Shown here: positions 16,644-25,052 of the stretch, one piece after another | Layout: every line of letters starts with the position of its first letter | Position numbering within the stretch: position 1 is the stretch's first letter | NCBI RefSeq assembly: GCF_032341175.1 | Contig: NZ_CP135435.1 | Location: 2,914,001 to 2,978,000, forward strand | Reading direction: 5' to 3' | Length of the DNA stretch: 64,000 nucleotides | DNA from: Bacillus sp. DTU_2020_1000418_1_SI_GHA_SEK_038 | GTDB taxonomy: Bacteria > Bacillota > Bacilli > Bacillales > Cytobacillaceae | Position numbers and translations under genes: made by a program | Notes under the pieces: generated by a model | The model's input: only the letters and a program-made list of their open reading frames with translations | Databases searched by the model: none | What the model was told of the DNA's origin: nothing

Positions 16644-17594
16644 TTATACAAGACATAGCGACCCTTTCCCACCAAGCACTTTTCCAACCTCTTGTGCAAC
16701 CAATAAGGATATCCGAACTTGAGACTCGGTCGTCAGCCCAGCAATATGCGGTGAAAAAATGACGTTGTCCAATTGTAGCAGCGGGTTCATCTGATCGATC
16801 GGCTCCGATTCCAAAACATCTAAATATGCTCCCGCTATCGTTCCCTCTTTCAATGCGCAGTAAAGGGCTTCTTCATCTATAATACCACCCCTAGAAGTGT
16901 TTATAATATAAGCCGTTTGTTTCATGGAGGATAGCTGTGACTCAGATATTAAATTTTTTGTTGATGAGGTAAGTGGAACATGTATAGAAATAAAGTCAGC
17001 TGAGATTAACACATCTTCCAACATATGTTTCAATTGAACGGATGTTTCTGCAACGATATGATCATATGGGGTTAAGAAAGGATCGTATCCGATCACATTC
17101 ATGCCGAACGCTTTTGCCCGTTTCGCAACGCGGTGGGAAATCTCGCCGAGCCCAACGAGCCCAATCACTTTATGAAAAATTTCCCCGCCAGTATGTTGCT
17201 TCCGGTCCCAGTTTCCTTTTCTAACATCCTCATTTGCTAAAAAAAGCGGCCGGTTCGCCATCAATATTGCCGCCATCACATATTCTGCAACAGAGGTAGC
17301 GTTCGCATAACGAGGAACAACGGTTTGAATTCCGCGTTTTTTTGCATCATCTACTGCAATGTTTTCCAATCCGACTCCTAACCTGCCGATTACCTTTAAT
17401 CCAAGAGCCTTCTCAAGCAGTTCTTTATCTACCTTTGTTTGATTCCGTACTATTAGTGCATCAACATCAATGACTCGCTCTAGAAGGGCCCCGCGGTCCT
17501 TCCATAAATGTGGGTCGTAATGAACATCAAAGCCTAGCTTTTTCAATTCCACAAGTCCTTCTTCCCACATTACTTCGGTGACCAATACTTTCAT
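16644..17594 (-). CDS. D-isomer 2-hydroxyacid dehydrogenase (SlcC-like)
   Basis: This 316-residue NAD(P)-dependent enzyme of the D-2-hydroxyacid dehydrogenase family has catalytic R235 (NTSRGG), E264 (DVLESEP) and H283 (SPHIAG). The cofactor loop reads GLVGLGEIS, so the usual third glycine is serine at 153, which is unusual. RLGVGLENI and HIAGLTTESQVRIS are reminiscent of (S)-sulfolactate dehydrogenase SlcC, but general hydroxyacid or phosphoglycerate dehydrogenases look similar. It lies between an NMT1/SsuA-type ABC importer and a broken Ldh_2 gene. Ribosome binding site GGGAGGG precedes ATG 17594. Confidence 0.82.
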   Translation of the reverse strand: MKVLVTEVMWEEGLVELKKLGFDVHYDPHLWKDRGALLERVIDVDALIVRNQTKVDKELLEKALGLKVIGRLGVGLENIAVDDAKKRGIQTVVPRYANATSVAEYVMAAILMANRPLFLANEDVRKGNWDRKQHTGGEIFHKVIGLVGLGEISHRVAKRAKAFGMNVIGYDPFLTPYDHIVAETSVQLKHMLEDVLISADFISIHVPLTSSTKNLISESQLSSMKQTAYIINTSRGGIIDEEALYCALKEGTIAGAYLDVLESEPIDQMNPLLQLDNVIFSPHIAGLTTESQVRISLLVAQEVGKVLGGKGSLCLV

Positions 17595-17921
17595 GATATA
17601 CCCTCCCTAATTTAAATTTTCTTTTAATATCTTGCTGATTCTAATTATTTCTTCGTCACTTACTTGGATTTCAATTCCGTTCGCCTAGATGATTTTAGGT
17701 GCGACAATTTTCACAAGTAGTCACAAAACCCCGTGAATATACATCCTTATGCATATTCACGGGGTTTTGCCTTCCTTGTCATTGTCAAATTTAAGCATTT
17801 TTGCAAACTGCTCCGGCACCTTTATCATGATGGTATAGAATAAAACTTTGAATTTAAAACATTCAAGCGCCCCGATCCGTGTCAAAAATGATTTAGTCAA
17901 TAATCACCGTCCGTACGATGA
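17595..17921. other. Gap between ABC importer and dehydrogenase genes
   Basis: This 327-bp gap holds the strong hairpin at 17724-17769, which ends the ABC operon. I see no ORF with a ribosome binding site in the remainder. The dehydrogenase promoter should lie between the hairpin and 17594. Confidence 0.5.
17724..17769 (-). terminator. Terminator of the ABC importer operon
   Basis: CAAAACCCCGTGAATAT and its exact complement form a 17-bp stem with a 12-base loop, ending in TTTTG on either strand. It lies 153 bp beyond the substrate-binding protein stop. Confidence 0.75.
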
Positions 17922-18941
17922 TCAGCATTCGCCAGGATTGCCTAGATTCTCATGCAGGATATCCTCACATGCAGGGATTTTGTCGATCATTTTCAACTCC
18001 TTCATGACCTCAGCAAAATTGATGAATCCATTGGGCTTGGTAGTATATTGAATATAGTCTTGTGTTATCCATTCTTTGTACTGTTCTGCCGAAGGACTGC
18101 CATCGGAATCTTTCGAAAGTATTTCGGCTGCTTGAGCTGGATCATCGTTTAGCAAATCAATCGCTCGTTGAACATTTTTGTATAAGACATCCATTATTTC
18201 GCGATTATCGTTATAGTAATCTTCTGTAACCCAAATACTATTGAAGGTGTGTTCCCCGAAAAGATCATAGCTTTTTAAAATTATGTGTGCACCCTCAGCT
18301 TCCTCTTGCATTTGGTATGGCGGGGAAGTGAGATGCGCAGTAATTTGATCACTTAAGAGAGCTTGCATAGCGGTTGGGTGCTCTAATGCGACCATATTTT
18401 CATCTAAACTTCTTGCGTCACCCAGCTCTTCAAGCGCACCTTTTCGTAAAACAACAGATTGAATTGAATCCAGCCCGGGCATCGCAATTTGATCTTTTGG
18501 GCCGAAGTCTTTTAAACTTTTTTTGTTAGGATCTTTACCCATAAGCCATAACTCCATGTTGTCCATTGAGCTCAAAATTTTCCATTTTACTCCCTTATCC
18601 CAACCAAGAAGAAAGGGACCAATTCCGCCTGCACCAACCTGAATTTGACCGGCCAGGAGACCATCTCTAATCGCAGCACCCGAAGCCAAGGTTTTCCATT
18701 CAATATTCACATTAGGTAGTTCTTCATCAAGCCAAGCCATTTCGCGTAAAATAGTTAATGGAGCATATCCAAGACCCGGTTGAACAACAATGGTCATGTT
18801 TTGCTTGGCAACGTTATTATCGCCATCATTTTGATTAGCCGGTTCCGCCGAACCGCCGCCGCATCCAGCAAGAACCAGAAGCATGGTGAATACTATAACC
18901 ATAATAAAGGAATTTTTCTTTGAACCCCGGACTTTCAACAT
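17922..18941 (-). CDS. ABC importer substrate-binding lipoprotein (NMT1/SsuA type)
   Basis: This 339-residue lipoprotein has a membrane segment followed by lipobox LAGC with Cys27. The mature part is an NMT1/SsuA-like binding domain with PGLGYAPL, GAAIRDGLLAGQIQVGAGGIG and AHLTSPPYQMQEE. Such proteins bind sulfonates, nitrate or related small anions. The TTG codon just upstream is too near ribosome binding site AAGGGGTG, so ATG 18941 is chosen. It is the third gene of an ATPase-permease-binding protein operon. The substrate cannot be read from sequence. Confidence 0.85.
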   Translation of the reverse strand: MLKVRGSKKNSFIMVIVFTMLLVLAGCGGGSAEPANQNDGDNNVAKQNMTIVVQPGLGYAPLTILREMAWLDEELPNVNIEWKTLASGAAIRDGLLAGQIQVGAGGIGPFLLGWDKGVKWKILSSMDNMELWLMGKDPNKKSLKDFGPKDQIAMPGLDSIQSVVLRKGALEELGDARSLDENMVALEHPTAMQALLSDQITAHLTSPPYQMQEEAEGAHIILKSYDLFGEHTFNSIWVTEDYYNDNREIMDVLYKNVQRAIDLLNDDPAQAAEILSKDSDGSPSAEQYKEWITQDYIQYTTKPNGFINFAEVMKELKMIDKIPACEDILHENLGNPGEC

Positions 18942-18985
18942 CAATCAACACCCCTTTTCCAATTTTTGAGATACTGAAGATTTGT

Positions 18986-19837
18986 TTATTTACCTTGAGC
19001 CTTCATACCCCACCTGATAACGGTTTTCTTCTCAATTTGATTGAACAACACATCAAACAAAATCCCAATCAATGAAATCGTCACAAGACCGGCAAACATA
19101 TCCGGAATTTTTAAGAAGAAACGCGCCTGACTGATAAAAAAGCCAAGACCGCCTCCGCTGCCCGCAACACCAAAAACTAACTCAGCCGCAATAATGGTCC
19201 GCCAGCCAAATGCCCAGCCTGTTTTTAGACCAGAGATCATGTGTGGTAAGGCAGCTGGCATGTAAACGTCTTTTACCAATCTCCATCCGCGGAGTCCTAA
19301 ATTTCTCCCTACCATCAGAATTGTTGGAGAAACCGTGCGAAAGCCCATGCTAACATTGATTGCAATTGGCCATGTGATTGCATTAGCTAGTACAAAAATT
19401 AGAGAAGTAGGGGTTAGGCCAAACCAAATAATTGCGAGAGGCAGCACACCTATTGCCGGAATTGGATTTAATACCGCCGTAAGTAGTGTAAGTAAATCAT
19501 TTCCTATTTGCGTCCAAGTAGCAAGAGTAGTTAATATTGCAGCAACAACAATCCCTATAAACATACCGAGGAGTAATATTTTCATTGTAGCTACAGTTAC
19601 GCTCAAGAGAGTCCCATTTATCCAATTTTGCCAGAACACTTTTCCAATTTCCGAAGGGCTTGATAAGAGTAAAGGGTTTATATCCATAACCATAAAAGTA
19701 ATTTGCCACAATAGCAGAATAACGACTAAAAGAAGTGTTTGTCTTGCCCATGCGGGTAACTGGGACCATGAAAAATTATTTCCTTTTACTTTACTTTTCA
19801 CTGGCGCTTCTTTAAGAACCTTACTTTCTATCGACAT
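18986..19837 (-). CDS. ABC importer permease (SsuC/TauC type)
   Basis: This 283-residue inner-membrane protein has about six helices in a BPD_transp_1 domain (about residues 85-275). The EAA loop, which docks on the ATPase, reads as a MVGRNLGLRGWRLVKDVYMPAALPHMI region. GTG 19846 overlaps ribosome binding site AGGGGG, so ATG 19837 is the better start. It lies 20 bp after the ATPase stop and 44 bp before the binding protein. Confidence 0.87.
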   Translation of the reverse strand: MSIESKVLKEAPVKSKVKGNNFSWSQLPAWARQTLLLVVILLLWQITFMVMDINPLLLSSPSEIGKVFWQNWINGTLLSVTVATMKILLLGMFIGIVVAAILTTLATWTQIGNDLLTLLTAVLNPIPAIGVLPLAIIWFGLTPTSLIFVLANAITWPIAINVSMGFRTVSPTILMVGRNLGLRGWRLVKDVYMPAALPHMISGLKTGWAFGWRTIIAAELVFGVAGSGGGLGFFISQARFFLKIPDMFAGLVTISLIGILFDVLFNQIEKKTVIRWGMKAQGK

Positions 19838-19857
19838 ATTTGTCACCCCCTATTAAT

Positions 19858-20694
19858 CTAGCTTCCTAACAGTTTACGCAAGTGTTGTTGTATCTCGATG
19901 GATTCGTCACTTTCCAAGTTTTTGGCCTTATCTGAAACATTGACAATTTCCGCAATATACGATGGTGGATGAGTAAGTACGATGATTCGATCAGCGAGAA
20001 GCACTGCCTCTTCAATACTATGAGTTACAAAGAAAATAGTCACACGTGTTTTTTCAGCAATTAACCTTAGCTCTTCCTGTAAGCGAGTGCGTGTAAGCGC
20101 ATCCAAAGCACCAAATGGTTCATCCATCAAGAGCATTGAAGGTTCAAGGGCGAGAGCACGTGCAATTGCTACACGTTGTTTCATACCACCAGACAACTGA
20201 TGAGGAAATAGATCATGAGCCCTTGAAAGATTTGTCATTTCAAGGTAGTATTTTGCGCTTTCAATGGCTTCACTTTTTTTCCGACCGGTGACCCGCAGGG
20301 AATAAACTAAATTATCGAAAACTGTTCGCCAAGGAAAAAGTTGATCATGCTCCTGAAAGACAACAGCACGGTCTGGCCCAGGCTCTAGGTCAGTACGTCC
20401 CGCAAGTAAAATATCTCCAGCAATAGGCTTGTTAAATCCAGCGATCGTCTTTAACAAAGTCGATTTTCCACATCCAGAAGGTCCGATCATCATTATTGTT
20501 TCTCCAGACCGAATATCAAAGCTAATATCATTGATTACTAGGTTAAATTCATTTTCAACTTCGTACCCAATCTTTACATTTTTTACGGATAATATTTGTT
20601 GTGGCTGCGCGTGTTCATTTTCTTTTTGCTTACCTGCGTGGGAATCGCCATAAAGGCTTCTATCTAGCGTGGATAATTGTTGTTGATTTCCCAT
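19858..20694 (-). CDS. ABC importer ATPase (SsuB/TauB type)
   Basis: This 278-residue ATPase has Walker A MIGPSGCGKST, the Q-loop in VVFQEHDQLFPW, signature LSGGMKQRV, Walker B MLLMDEPFGALD and the switch histidine in FVTHS. It is typical of the nitrate/sulfonate/taurine importer group. Ribosome binding site AAGGAGG precedes ATG 20694. It is the first intact gene of the operon. Upstream lies the decayed exporter gene, which was probably the original neighbour. Confidence 0.9.
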   Translation of the reverse strand: MGNQQQLSTLDRSLYGDSHAGKQKENEHAQPQQILSVKNVKIGYEVENEFNLVINDISFDIRSGETIMMIGPSGCGKSTLLKTIAGFNKPIAGDILLAGRTDLEPGPDRAVVFQEHDQLFPWRTVFDNLVYSLRVTGRKKSEAIESAKYYLEMTNLSRAHDLFPHQLSGGMKQRVAIARALALEPSMLLMDEPFGALDALTRTRLQEELRLIAEKTRVTIFFVTHSIEEAVLLADRIIVLTHPPSYIAEIVNVSDKAKNLESDESIEIQQHLRKLLGS

Positions 20695-20888
20695 CTCGTA
20701 CTGGCCTCCTTATAATTTGAAGCCGAACTAATTTTTGTGAATCTGGAAAGTTAAAGCAATTTAATAGTTTTTACTCCTACCTTTTAGGAAATCCAGTCTT
20801 CGACATTATGTTCGGACAACAAGTATGTGGTATTACCGATAGTTTTAAAATTTTTTACAAAATTACAAAATAGGTTTTGAAATTGCTC

Positions 20889-21225
20889 CTAATAAGAATA
20901 GCAACCATCTTTTCCAAATTCGCTGTTTTTATCAACTTGTTTAAACGTCCGCCCAACTACGCACCCTTGATACCTCCCTCTACCAAAACGCCAGCCATTT
21001 CCAAAGGTATTATACTCCGCCAACTCCGAGAGCCAAGAGGAAACACATAATAAGACTTGAACTAATCGCTTTATGTAAAGGAAGTTTTTTAAAAATAGAG
21101 AAGCACCGGAACAACAATAAATCAGACTGCAACTCCCATTATTCAATTTGATGCATGATCAAATTAGCCAGATTAGTTGACGGCTTCTTTTCACCAACAG
21201 CTGCAGCTGAACTTGCTTCGCTCAC
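20889..21225 (-). pseudogene. Decayed TauE/SafE-like sulfite exporter remnant
   Basis: A good ribosome binding site AAGGAGG precedes GTG 21225, which opens a frame of only 28 codons (MSEASSAAAVGEKKPSTNLA...). Reading on through frame changes gives MGVAV-stop-FIVVPVLLYF, then KLPLHKAISSSLIM, then IPLEMAGVLVEGGIKGA-stop-LGGRLNKLIKTANLEKMVAI. These fragments occur in the order expected for a TauE/SafE membrane exporter (a P-L-L loop, an A-I-x-x-S-L segment and a C-terminal L-G-x-R-L segment). At least two frameshifts, two stops and internal deletions are needed. The assignment rests on pattern memory. Confidence 0.5.
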
Positions 21226-21883
21226 TTCACATGCCTCCTTCATCATAATAAAATATGAAATTTAGGAGTAGGATCATCTCAGGTGCAGTGACCCTACCAC
21301 TTGGGTATCATTAAACCATTTACGAGAAAATTAGTCAATACTAACTTTTGTGAATTTTCAGAATAAATTATACAAATACTCTATATATACTATTTCGTAA
21401 ACTATTTGAAGAACTAAATATGCAGTCTCGCATAGCAACAGTTTATTTGATAGAAAGCGTTAAGTGTAGGGAATTTGCACAACCGCTTTGTAAAGACGGA
21501 TGTAATGATCCCTAAGAAAATACTTTTAAAATATAACGAAGTTTTCAAAAATATTTTTTGGTTACTTTAGGGCTAGACTCCCCATAACTTTAAACGCGTT
21601 ACCACAGAAAAATAAGCAGTCTCTTAAAATTGGAATACAAGCCATTGTAGCAAGAATACGAGCGATTGTTGTGCAAATACTGGCGATTTGACACGAATTC
21701 AATCCATCGTGCCTAATTTAATACAAGCCTTCAACGGTAAAATACCGGCCGTTGAACGTACTCATATAAAAGTCACACAACCCGTCCATTGTACTGGTTT
21801 CAGCGTAACAAAAAGCACATCTATTATTCACACTACGTCTTATATTAAAGCTGCCGATATTTTTCAACACGTGCATTCGGCTA
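21226..21883. other. Long non-coding stretch with a leader hairpin and diverged namA-like sequence
   Basis: Next to the exporter remnant a hairpin pairs GTAGGGTCA with TGATCCTAC (21268-21297, minus-strand reading) and could be its mRNA leader. The middle is AT-rich with no supported ORF. The last 40 bases before 21884 (GCTGCCGATATTTTTCAACA) align with the namA sequence just upstream of the 222-bp repeat but carry indels. They look like a diverged namA-type 3' end. Confidence 0.45.
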
Positions 21884-22105
21884 AATTACATCCCCGATTC
21901 ACGCGGAAGAAATATTGCAAAATAATCGCGCAGATTTGATCTTTATCGCGCGTGAGCTTTTGCGGGATCCATATTGGCCAAGAACTGCAGCAAAAGAGCT
22001 CGGCGTAAAAATCGAATCGCCTAAGCAATATGAGCGTGGCTGGATCTAAAAAACAAAACAGGATGGAGAACTTTTTCCATCCTGTTTTGTGCTTTTTAAA
22101 CAAAC
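21884..22105 (+). repeat. 222-bp repeat, copy 2 (namA 3' end plus terminator)
   Basis: This copy is identical to 16250-16471. Left of it the sequence is only distantly namA-like and out of frame, so it encodes no functional enzyme. Right of it the CAAAC end flows directly into the 21-bp repeat array. This suggests that the right flank is the ancestral neighbour of namA. Confidence 0.95.
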
Positions 22106-22119
22106 AAATTATCGCTTTC

Positions 22120-22224
22120 ACAAATAAATCCGGGACTTTCGCAAACAAATCTATAACTTTCGCAAATAAATCCGCAGCTTTCGCAAACAAGTCTACAACT
22201 TTCGCAAATAAATCTGCAACTTCC
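22120..22224. repeat. 21-bp tandem repeat array (five units)
   Basis: Five units of 21 bp start at 22120, 22141, 22162, 22183 and 22204 and follow the pattern GCAAAYAARTCYRYARCTTTC. GCAAAC- and GCAAAT-starting units alternate. A degenerate unit precedes at about 22104. The array lies downstream of the NSS transporter gene. The period is a multiple of three, so it stays open in several frames, but no ribosome binding site supports translation. Confidence 0.85.
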
Positions 22225-22298
22225 GAATTAAATTGCGCTTTCGCAAAGCTATCTCCGCTTTGAGCTAATATATCTCCGCTACTTTTTCGCTATCTCTC

Positions 22299-23642
22299 TT
22301 ATAGAATATCCAAAGAATCTAAAAAGACGATAATAATGACTAGAGGAACAACATATCGCATCAATAAATACCACACAGTAAAAATTAAATGGAATCCTTT
22401 TGATCCTTGAATCAATTCGCTTCTTAATAAATCTTTTTTCATTTTAAAAGAAACGAAAATAGAAATGAGGAATGCACCGGAAGGCATTAAAATATTGCTG
22501 ACTAGAAAGTCTGCGCTGTCGAAAATGCTTTTTCCAAAAAAAGTAATGTCAGAAAGGGTACTAAAGGATAATGCTGATGGAATCCCAACTAAGAAAATCG
22601 CGGCTCCTATGAACCATGACATCTTGCCTCTTCCTTTTCCCCTTTTACTAGTAAACGCAGCAACAACGATTTCTAGCATTGAAAACGCCGATGTTAATGT
22701 TGCAAATAAGAATAAAGCAAGGAAAAGCAGCAAAAACCAATCGCCAAAAATGATTTTGTCAAATACTGAAGGGAGAACGATAAACAAAAGCCCCGGTCCC
22801 GCAGTTGGCTCATAGCCTAGCGAAAACACCGCCGGAAATATCGCTAGCCCAGCAAGAAGAGAAATAAAAAGATTCATTAGTACAACAGATAAAGCTGGCT
22901 GAAGCAGGTTCTCCTTTTTCGATAAGTAAGAGCTATAGGTAACCATGACTGATACCCCTACACTCAATGAGAAAAACGATTGCCCCATTGCATAAAGAAC
23001 ACTCTCTGACGTTAAGCTTGAAAAGTCAGGTTTTAAAAAGAAGGTTACCCCATCCATTGCGTTATTCAATGTGAGGGAGCGAAAAATTAAAATGATAAAT
23101 AATATAAACAAAGCCGGCATCATAATTTTACTTATTTTCTCAATTCCTGCTTGCACACCTCTAGCCACAACAATGATGGTAATAATCAGAAAGATGCCTT
23201 GAGCAATAACCACTTGAATAGGACTAGAAACAGTCTTTCCAAACAGAGCTTCGTAATCAACACTCTCAGACGCTCCAATTAAATCGTTCACATTATGATA
23301 CAAATACTGAATAATCCAGCCGCCGATAACACTATAAAAGGATAATAACAGAAAGCATGTAAACACACCTAAATAGCCAATCCAATGCCATTTTGACCTT
23401 GGAGCAATCGCTTTATAGGCTGAAATCGCCTCTTTTCCGGTACTGCGTCCAATGACAAATTCACCTAAAAGAAGCGGAAAGCCGATTAGCAGGGAAAAAA
23501 TTAAAAATAATAATATAAAGGCACCGCCCCCGCTTACACCCGTAACATAAGGTAGCTTCCAAATCGCTCCGAGCCCGATCGCTGAGCCGGCTGAAGCTAA
23601 TATAAATCCAATTTTCGAAGACCACTGTTCATCTTGCTGCAT
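22299..23642 (-). CDS. NSS-family sodium:amino acid symporter
   Basis: This 447-residue transporter of the neurotransmitter:sodium symporter family has about eleven or twelve membrane helices. The first helix carries SAGSAIGLGAIWKLPYVTGVSGGGAF, here split by the break in helix 1 that binds sodium and substrate. Bacterial members such as LeuT, MhsT and YhdH/YocR import amino acids. Ribosome binding site AGGAGGAG precedes ATG 23642. A T-box leader read here as phenylalanine-specific lies upstream, so an aromatic amino acid is the likeliest cargo. Confidence 0.92.
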   Translation of the reverse strand: MQQDEQWSSKIGFILASAGSAIGLGAIWKLPYVTGVSGGGAFILLFLIFSLLIGFPLLLGEFVIGRSTGKEAISAYKAIAPRSKWHWIGYLGVFTCFLLLSFYSVIGGWIIQYLYHNVNDLIGASESVDYEALFGKTVSSPIQVVIAQGIFLIITIIVVARGVQAGIEKISKIMMPALFILFIILIFRSLTLNNAMDGVTFFLKPDFSSLTSESVLYAMGQSFFSLSVGVSVMVTYSSYLSKKENLLQPALSVVLMNLFISLLAGLAIFPAVFSLGYEPTAGPGLLFIVLPSVFDKIIFGDWFLLLFLALFLFATLTSAFSMLEIVVAAFTSKRGKGRGKMSWFIGAAIFLVGIPSALSFSTLSDITFFGKSIFDSADFLVSNILMPSGAFLISIFVSFKMKKDLLRSELIQGSKGFHLIFTVWYLLMRYVVPLVIIIVFLDSLDIL

Positions 23643-23739
23643 AATTGCTCGCTCCTCCTGTAAACCAAATTCTGATGAAATGATAAGTGCCTAAAGTAAT
23701 ATTTTCATTATCCGAAGTTCTTAATTCATCGGCAAAAAC

Positions 23740-23994
23740 AAAAAAGCCACAGCATCTCAAAAGGGACGTGAATATTTCACGCGGTACCACCCTTTTTGAA
23801 AGCATGTGACTTTCCACTCAGGCATGTTAACGGTATGACCGTTTTACTGCAAAATAAGCAGCAAAAAAAGCTCCAAGCTGAAATTCGTCTTATTTTTGTG
23901 TTAGTTTTCACCAGCCACTAACTCTCTTAAAAACAGGGAAATAAGACTTAATAAATACTCTTCATCACTTTACTAATATAACAATTTAGGTTTA
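23740..23994 (-). ncRNA. T-box leader, probably phenylalanine-specific
   Basis: The minus strand carries the exact T-box AGGGTGGTACCGCG (23780-23793). A long terminator follows: outer arms 23805-23813 and 23743-23751, inner arms AAAAGGG and CCCTTTT, ending in a T-run. Stem I has AGAGAG and GCTGGTGAAA. The specifier loop reads CGAAT-TTC-A, which aligns with CGAAA-GGC-A of glycine leaders and gives phenylalanine TTC at 23880-23882. The T-box class is firm; the specifier reading is inference by alignment. Confidence 0.85.
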
Positions 23995-24000
23995 AGTGAG

Positions 24001-24029
24001 ATTATAGTATGAGCTTGTACGGATGTCAA
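24001..24029 (-). promoter_or_regulatory. Consensus sigma-A promoter of the T-box/NSS unit
   Basis: On the minus strand TTGACA (24024-24029) and TATAAT (24001-24006) are perfect consensus boxes with the ideal 17-bp spacing. Transcription should start near 23994, so initiation is strong and control rests on the T-box. Confidence 0.85.
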
Positions 24030-24040
24030 CAGGAATATTT

Positions 24041-24973
24041 TTAATTATCCTTCACAAGCACGATAGGTATCTCTTTATAGTCCATTGCAATTTCGGTATT
24101 GGAAAAAATAGTTTCCGATTCCTGAACTAATCGCAGCCAATCGTTACGATCATATCGCGAACTGATATGTGTCAAGCAAAGCTTTTTTACACCTGCTGAT
24201 TTGGCAACCTCTGCTGCCTGTGTCGTTGTAGAGTGATAATATTCGTAGGCAAGATGCTCCTCGCCCGCGGAAAAGGTTGCTTCGTGAATGAGCATATCTG
24301 CCCCTTTAGCCAATTCAACAGCCGACTCACATTTTCGTGTGTCTCCAAGGATTGTCACGATTCTCCCCTTTTGTACCGGTCCCAAAAACTCTGATGGATG
24401 AATAACACCGCCATCCTCAAGAACCACCTGTTCCCCATTTTTGATCCTTTTATAAAGGGGTCCAGGCTTTATGCCTGCCTCAAGAAGTTTGTCCGCCAGA
24501 AGTGTGCCTGGTCTATCCTTTTCCACAATTCTGTATCCATATGAAGGTATTCCATGCTCAAGAAGCCGGGCTTCAACGATAAATTCCTCGTCTTCAAAAA
24601 TGATCCCTTCTTCAATTTCAATAATTTCTAAAGGATATTTTAAATACGTTTGGCTAATGGCCAACGATACCTCCACATATTGCTTTATTCCCTTTGGTCC
24701 ATATAAGATCACTTTCGATTCCCCGCCTTGAAAGGAGCGGCTCGAAAGCAAACCAGGCAGACCGTAAATATGATCGCCATGAAGGTGTGTAATAAAAATC
24801 TTTTCAATTCTTCGCGGTTTAATTGATGTATGTAAAATTTGGTGCTGAGTAGCTTCCCCACAATCAAATAGCCAGATCGATCCTCGTTCCTCGAGCAGCT
24901 TTAACGCGATAGAAGTTACATTTCTCATCTTCGCAGGCATCCCAGCTCCTGTCCCTAAGAAAAATACATCCAT
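24041..24973 (-). CDS. rnz: Ribonuclease Z
   Basis: This 310-residue metallo-beta-lactamase-fold endonuclease removes 3' trailers from tRNA precursors, mainly those lacking an encoded CCA. The zinc motif HLHGDH is present, with further ligands in LGDTRKC, HEATF and CLTHISSRY. The segment [21 protein letters not shown] matches the flexible arm that holds tRNA. Length is standard. In B. subtilis zwf and gnd stand next to rnz, but here polY1 follows after 79 bp. Confidence 0.95.
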   Translation of the reverse strand: MDVFFLGTGAGMPAKMRNVTSIALKLLEERGSIWLFDCGEATQHQILHTSIKPRRIEKIFITHLHGDHIYGLPGLLSSRSFQGGESKVILYGPKGIKQYVEVSLAISQTYLKYPLEIIEIEEGIIFEDEEFIVEARLLEHGIPSYGYRIVEKDRPGTLLADKLLEAGIKPGPLYKRIKNGEQVVLEDGGVIHPSEFLGPVQKGRIVTILGDTRKCESAVELAKGADMLIHEATFSAGEEHLAYEYYHSTTTQAAEVAKSAGVKKLCLTHISSRYDRNDWLRLVQESETIFSNTEIAMDYKEIPIVLVKDN

Positions 24974-25052
24974 AAAAATTCTCCTTTTTCAGTTCAGCTC
25001 ATTATTTAAACTATACCATAACCATTCCAGTGGATAGCAACAAGCGAAAACT

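Noticed and set aside
20889..21146. 85-codon ORF as an intact gene
   Set aside because: Its frame differs from the TauE-like fragments, it lacks a ribosome binding site, and it lies in evidently decayed sequence.
21864..22190. 108-codon minus-strand ORF similar to one at 16248-16616
   Set aside because: The similarity is due solely to the 222-bp DNA repeat read on the wrong strand.
22030..22263. 77-codon ORF with FANKS heptapeptide repeats
   Set aside because: It consists of the antisense-frame reading of the duplicated namA end plus the 21-bp repeat. There is no ribosome binding site. The repeat stays open only because 21 is a multiple of three.
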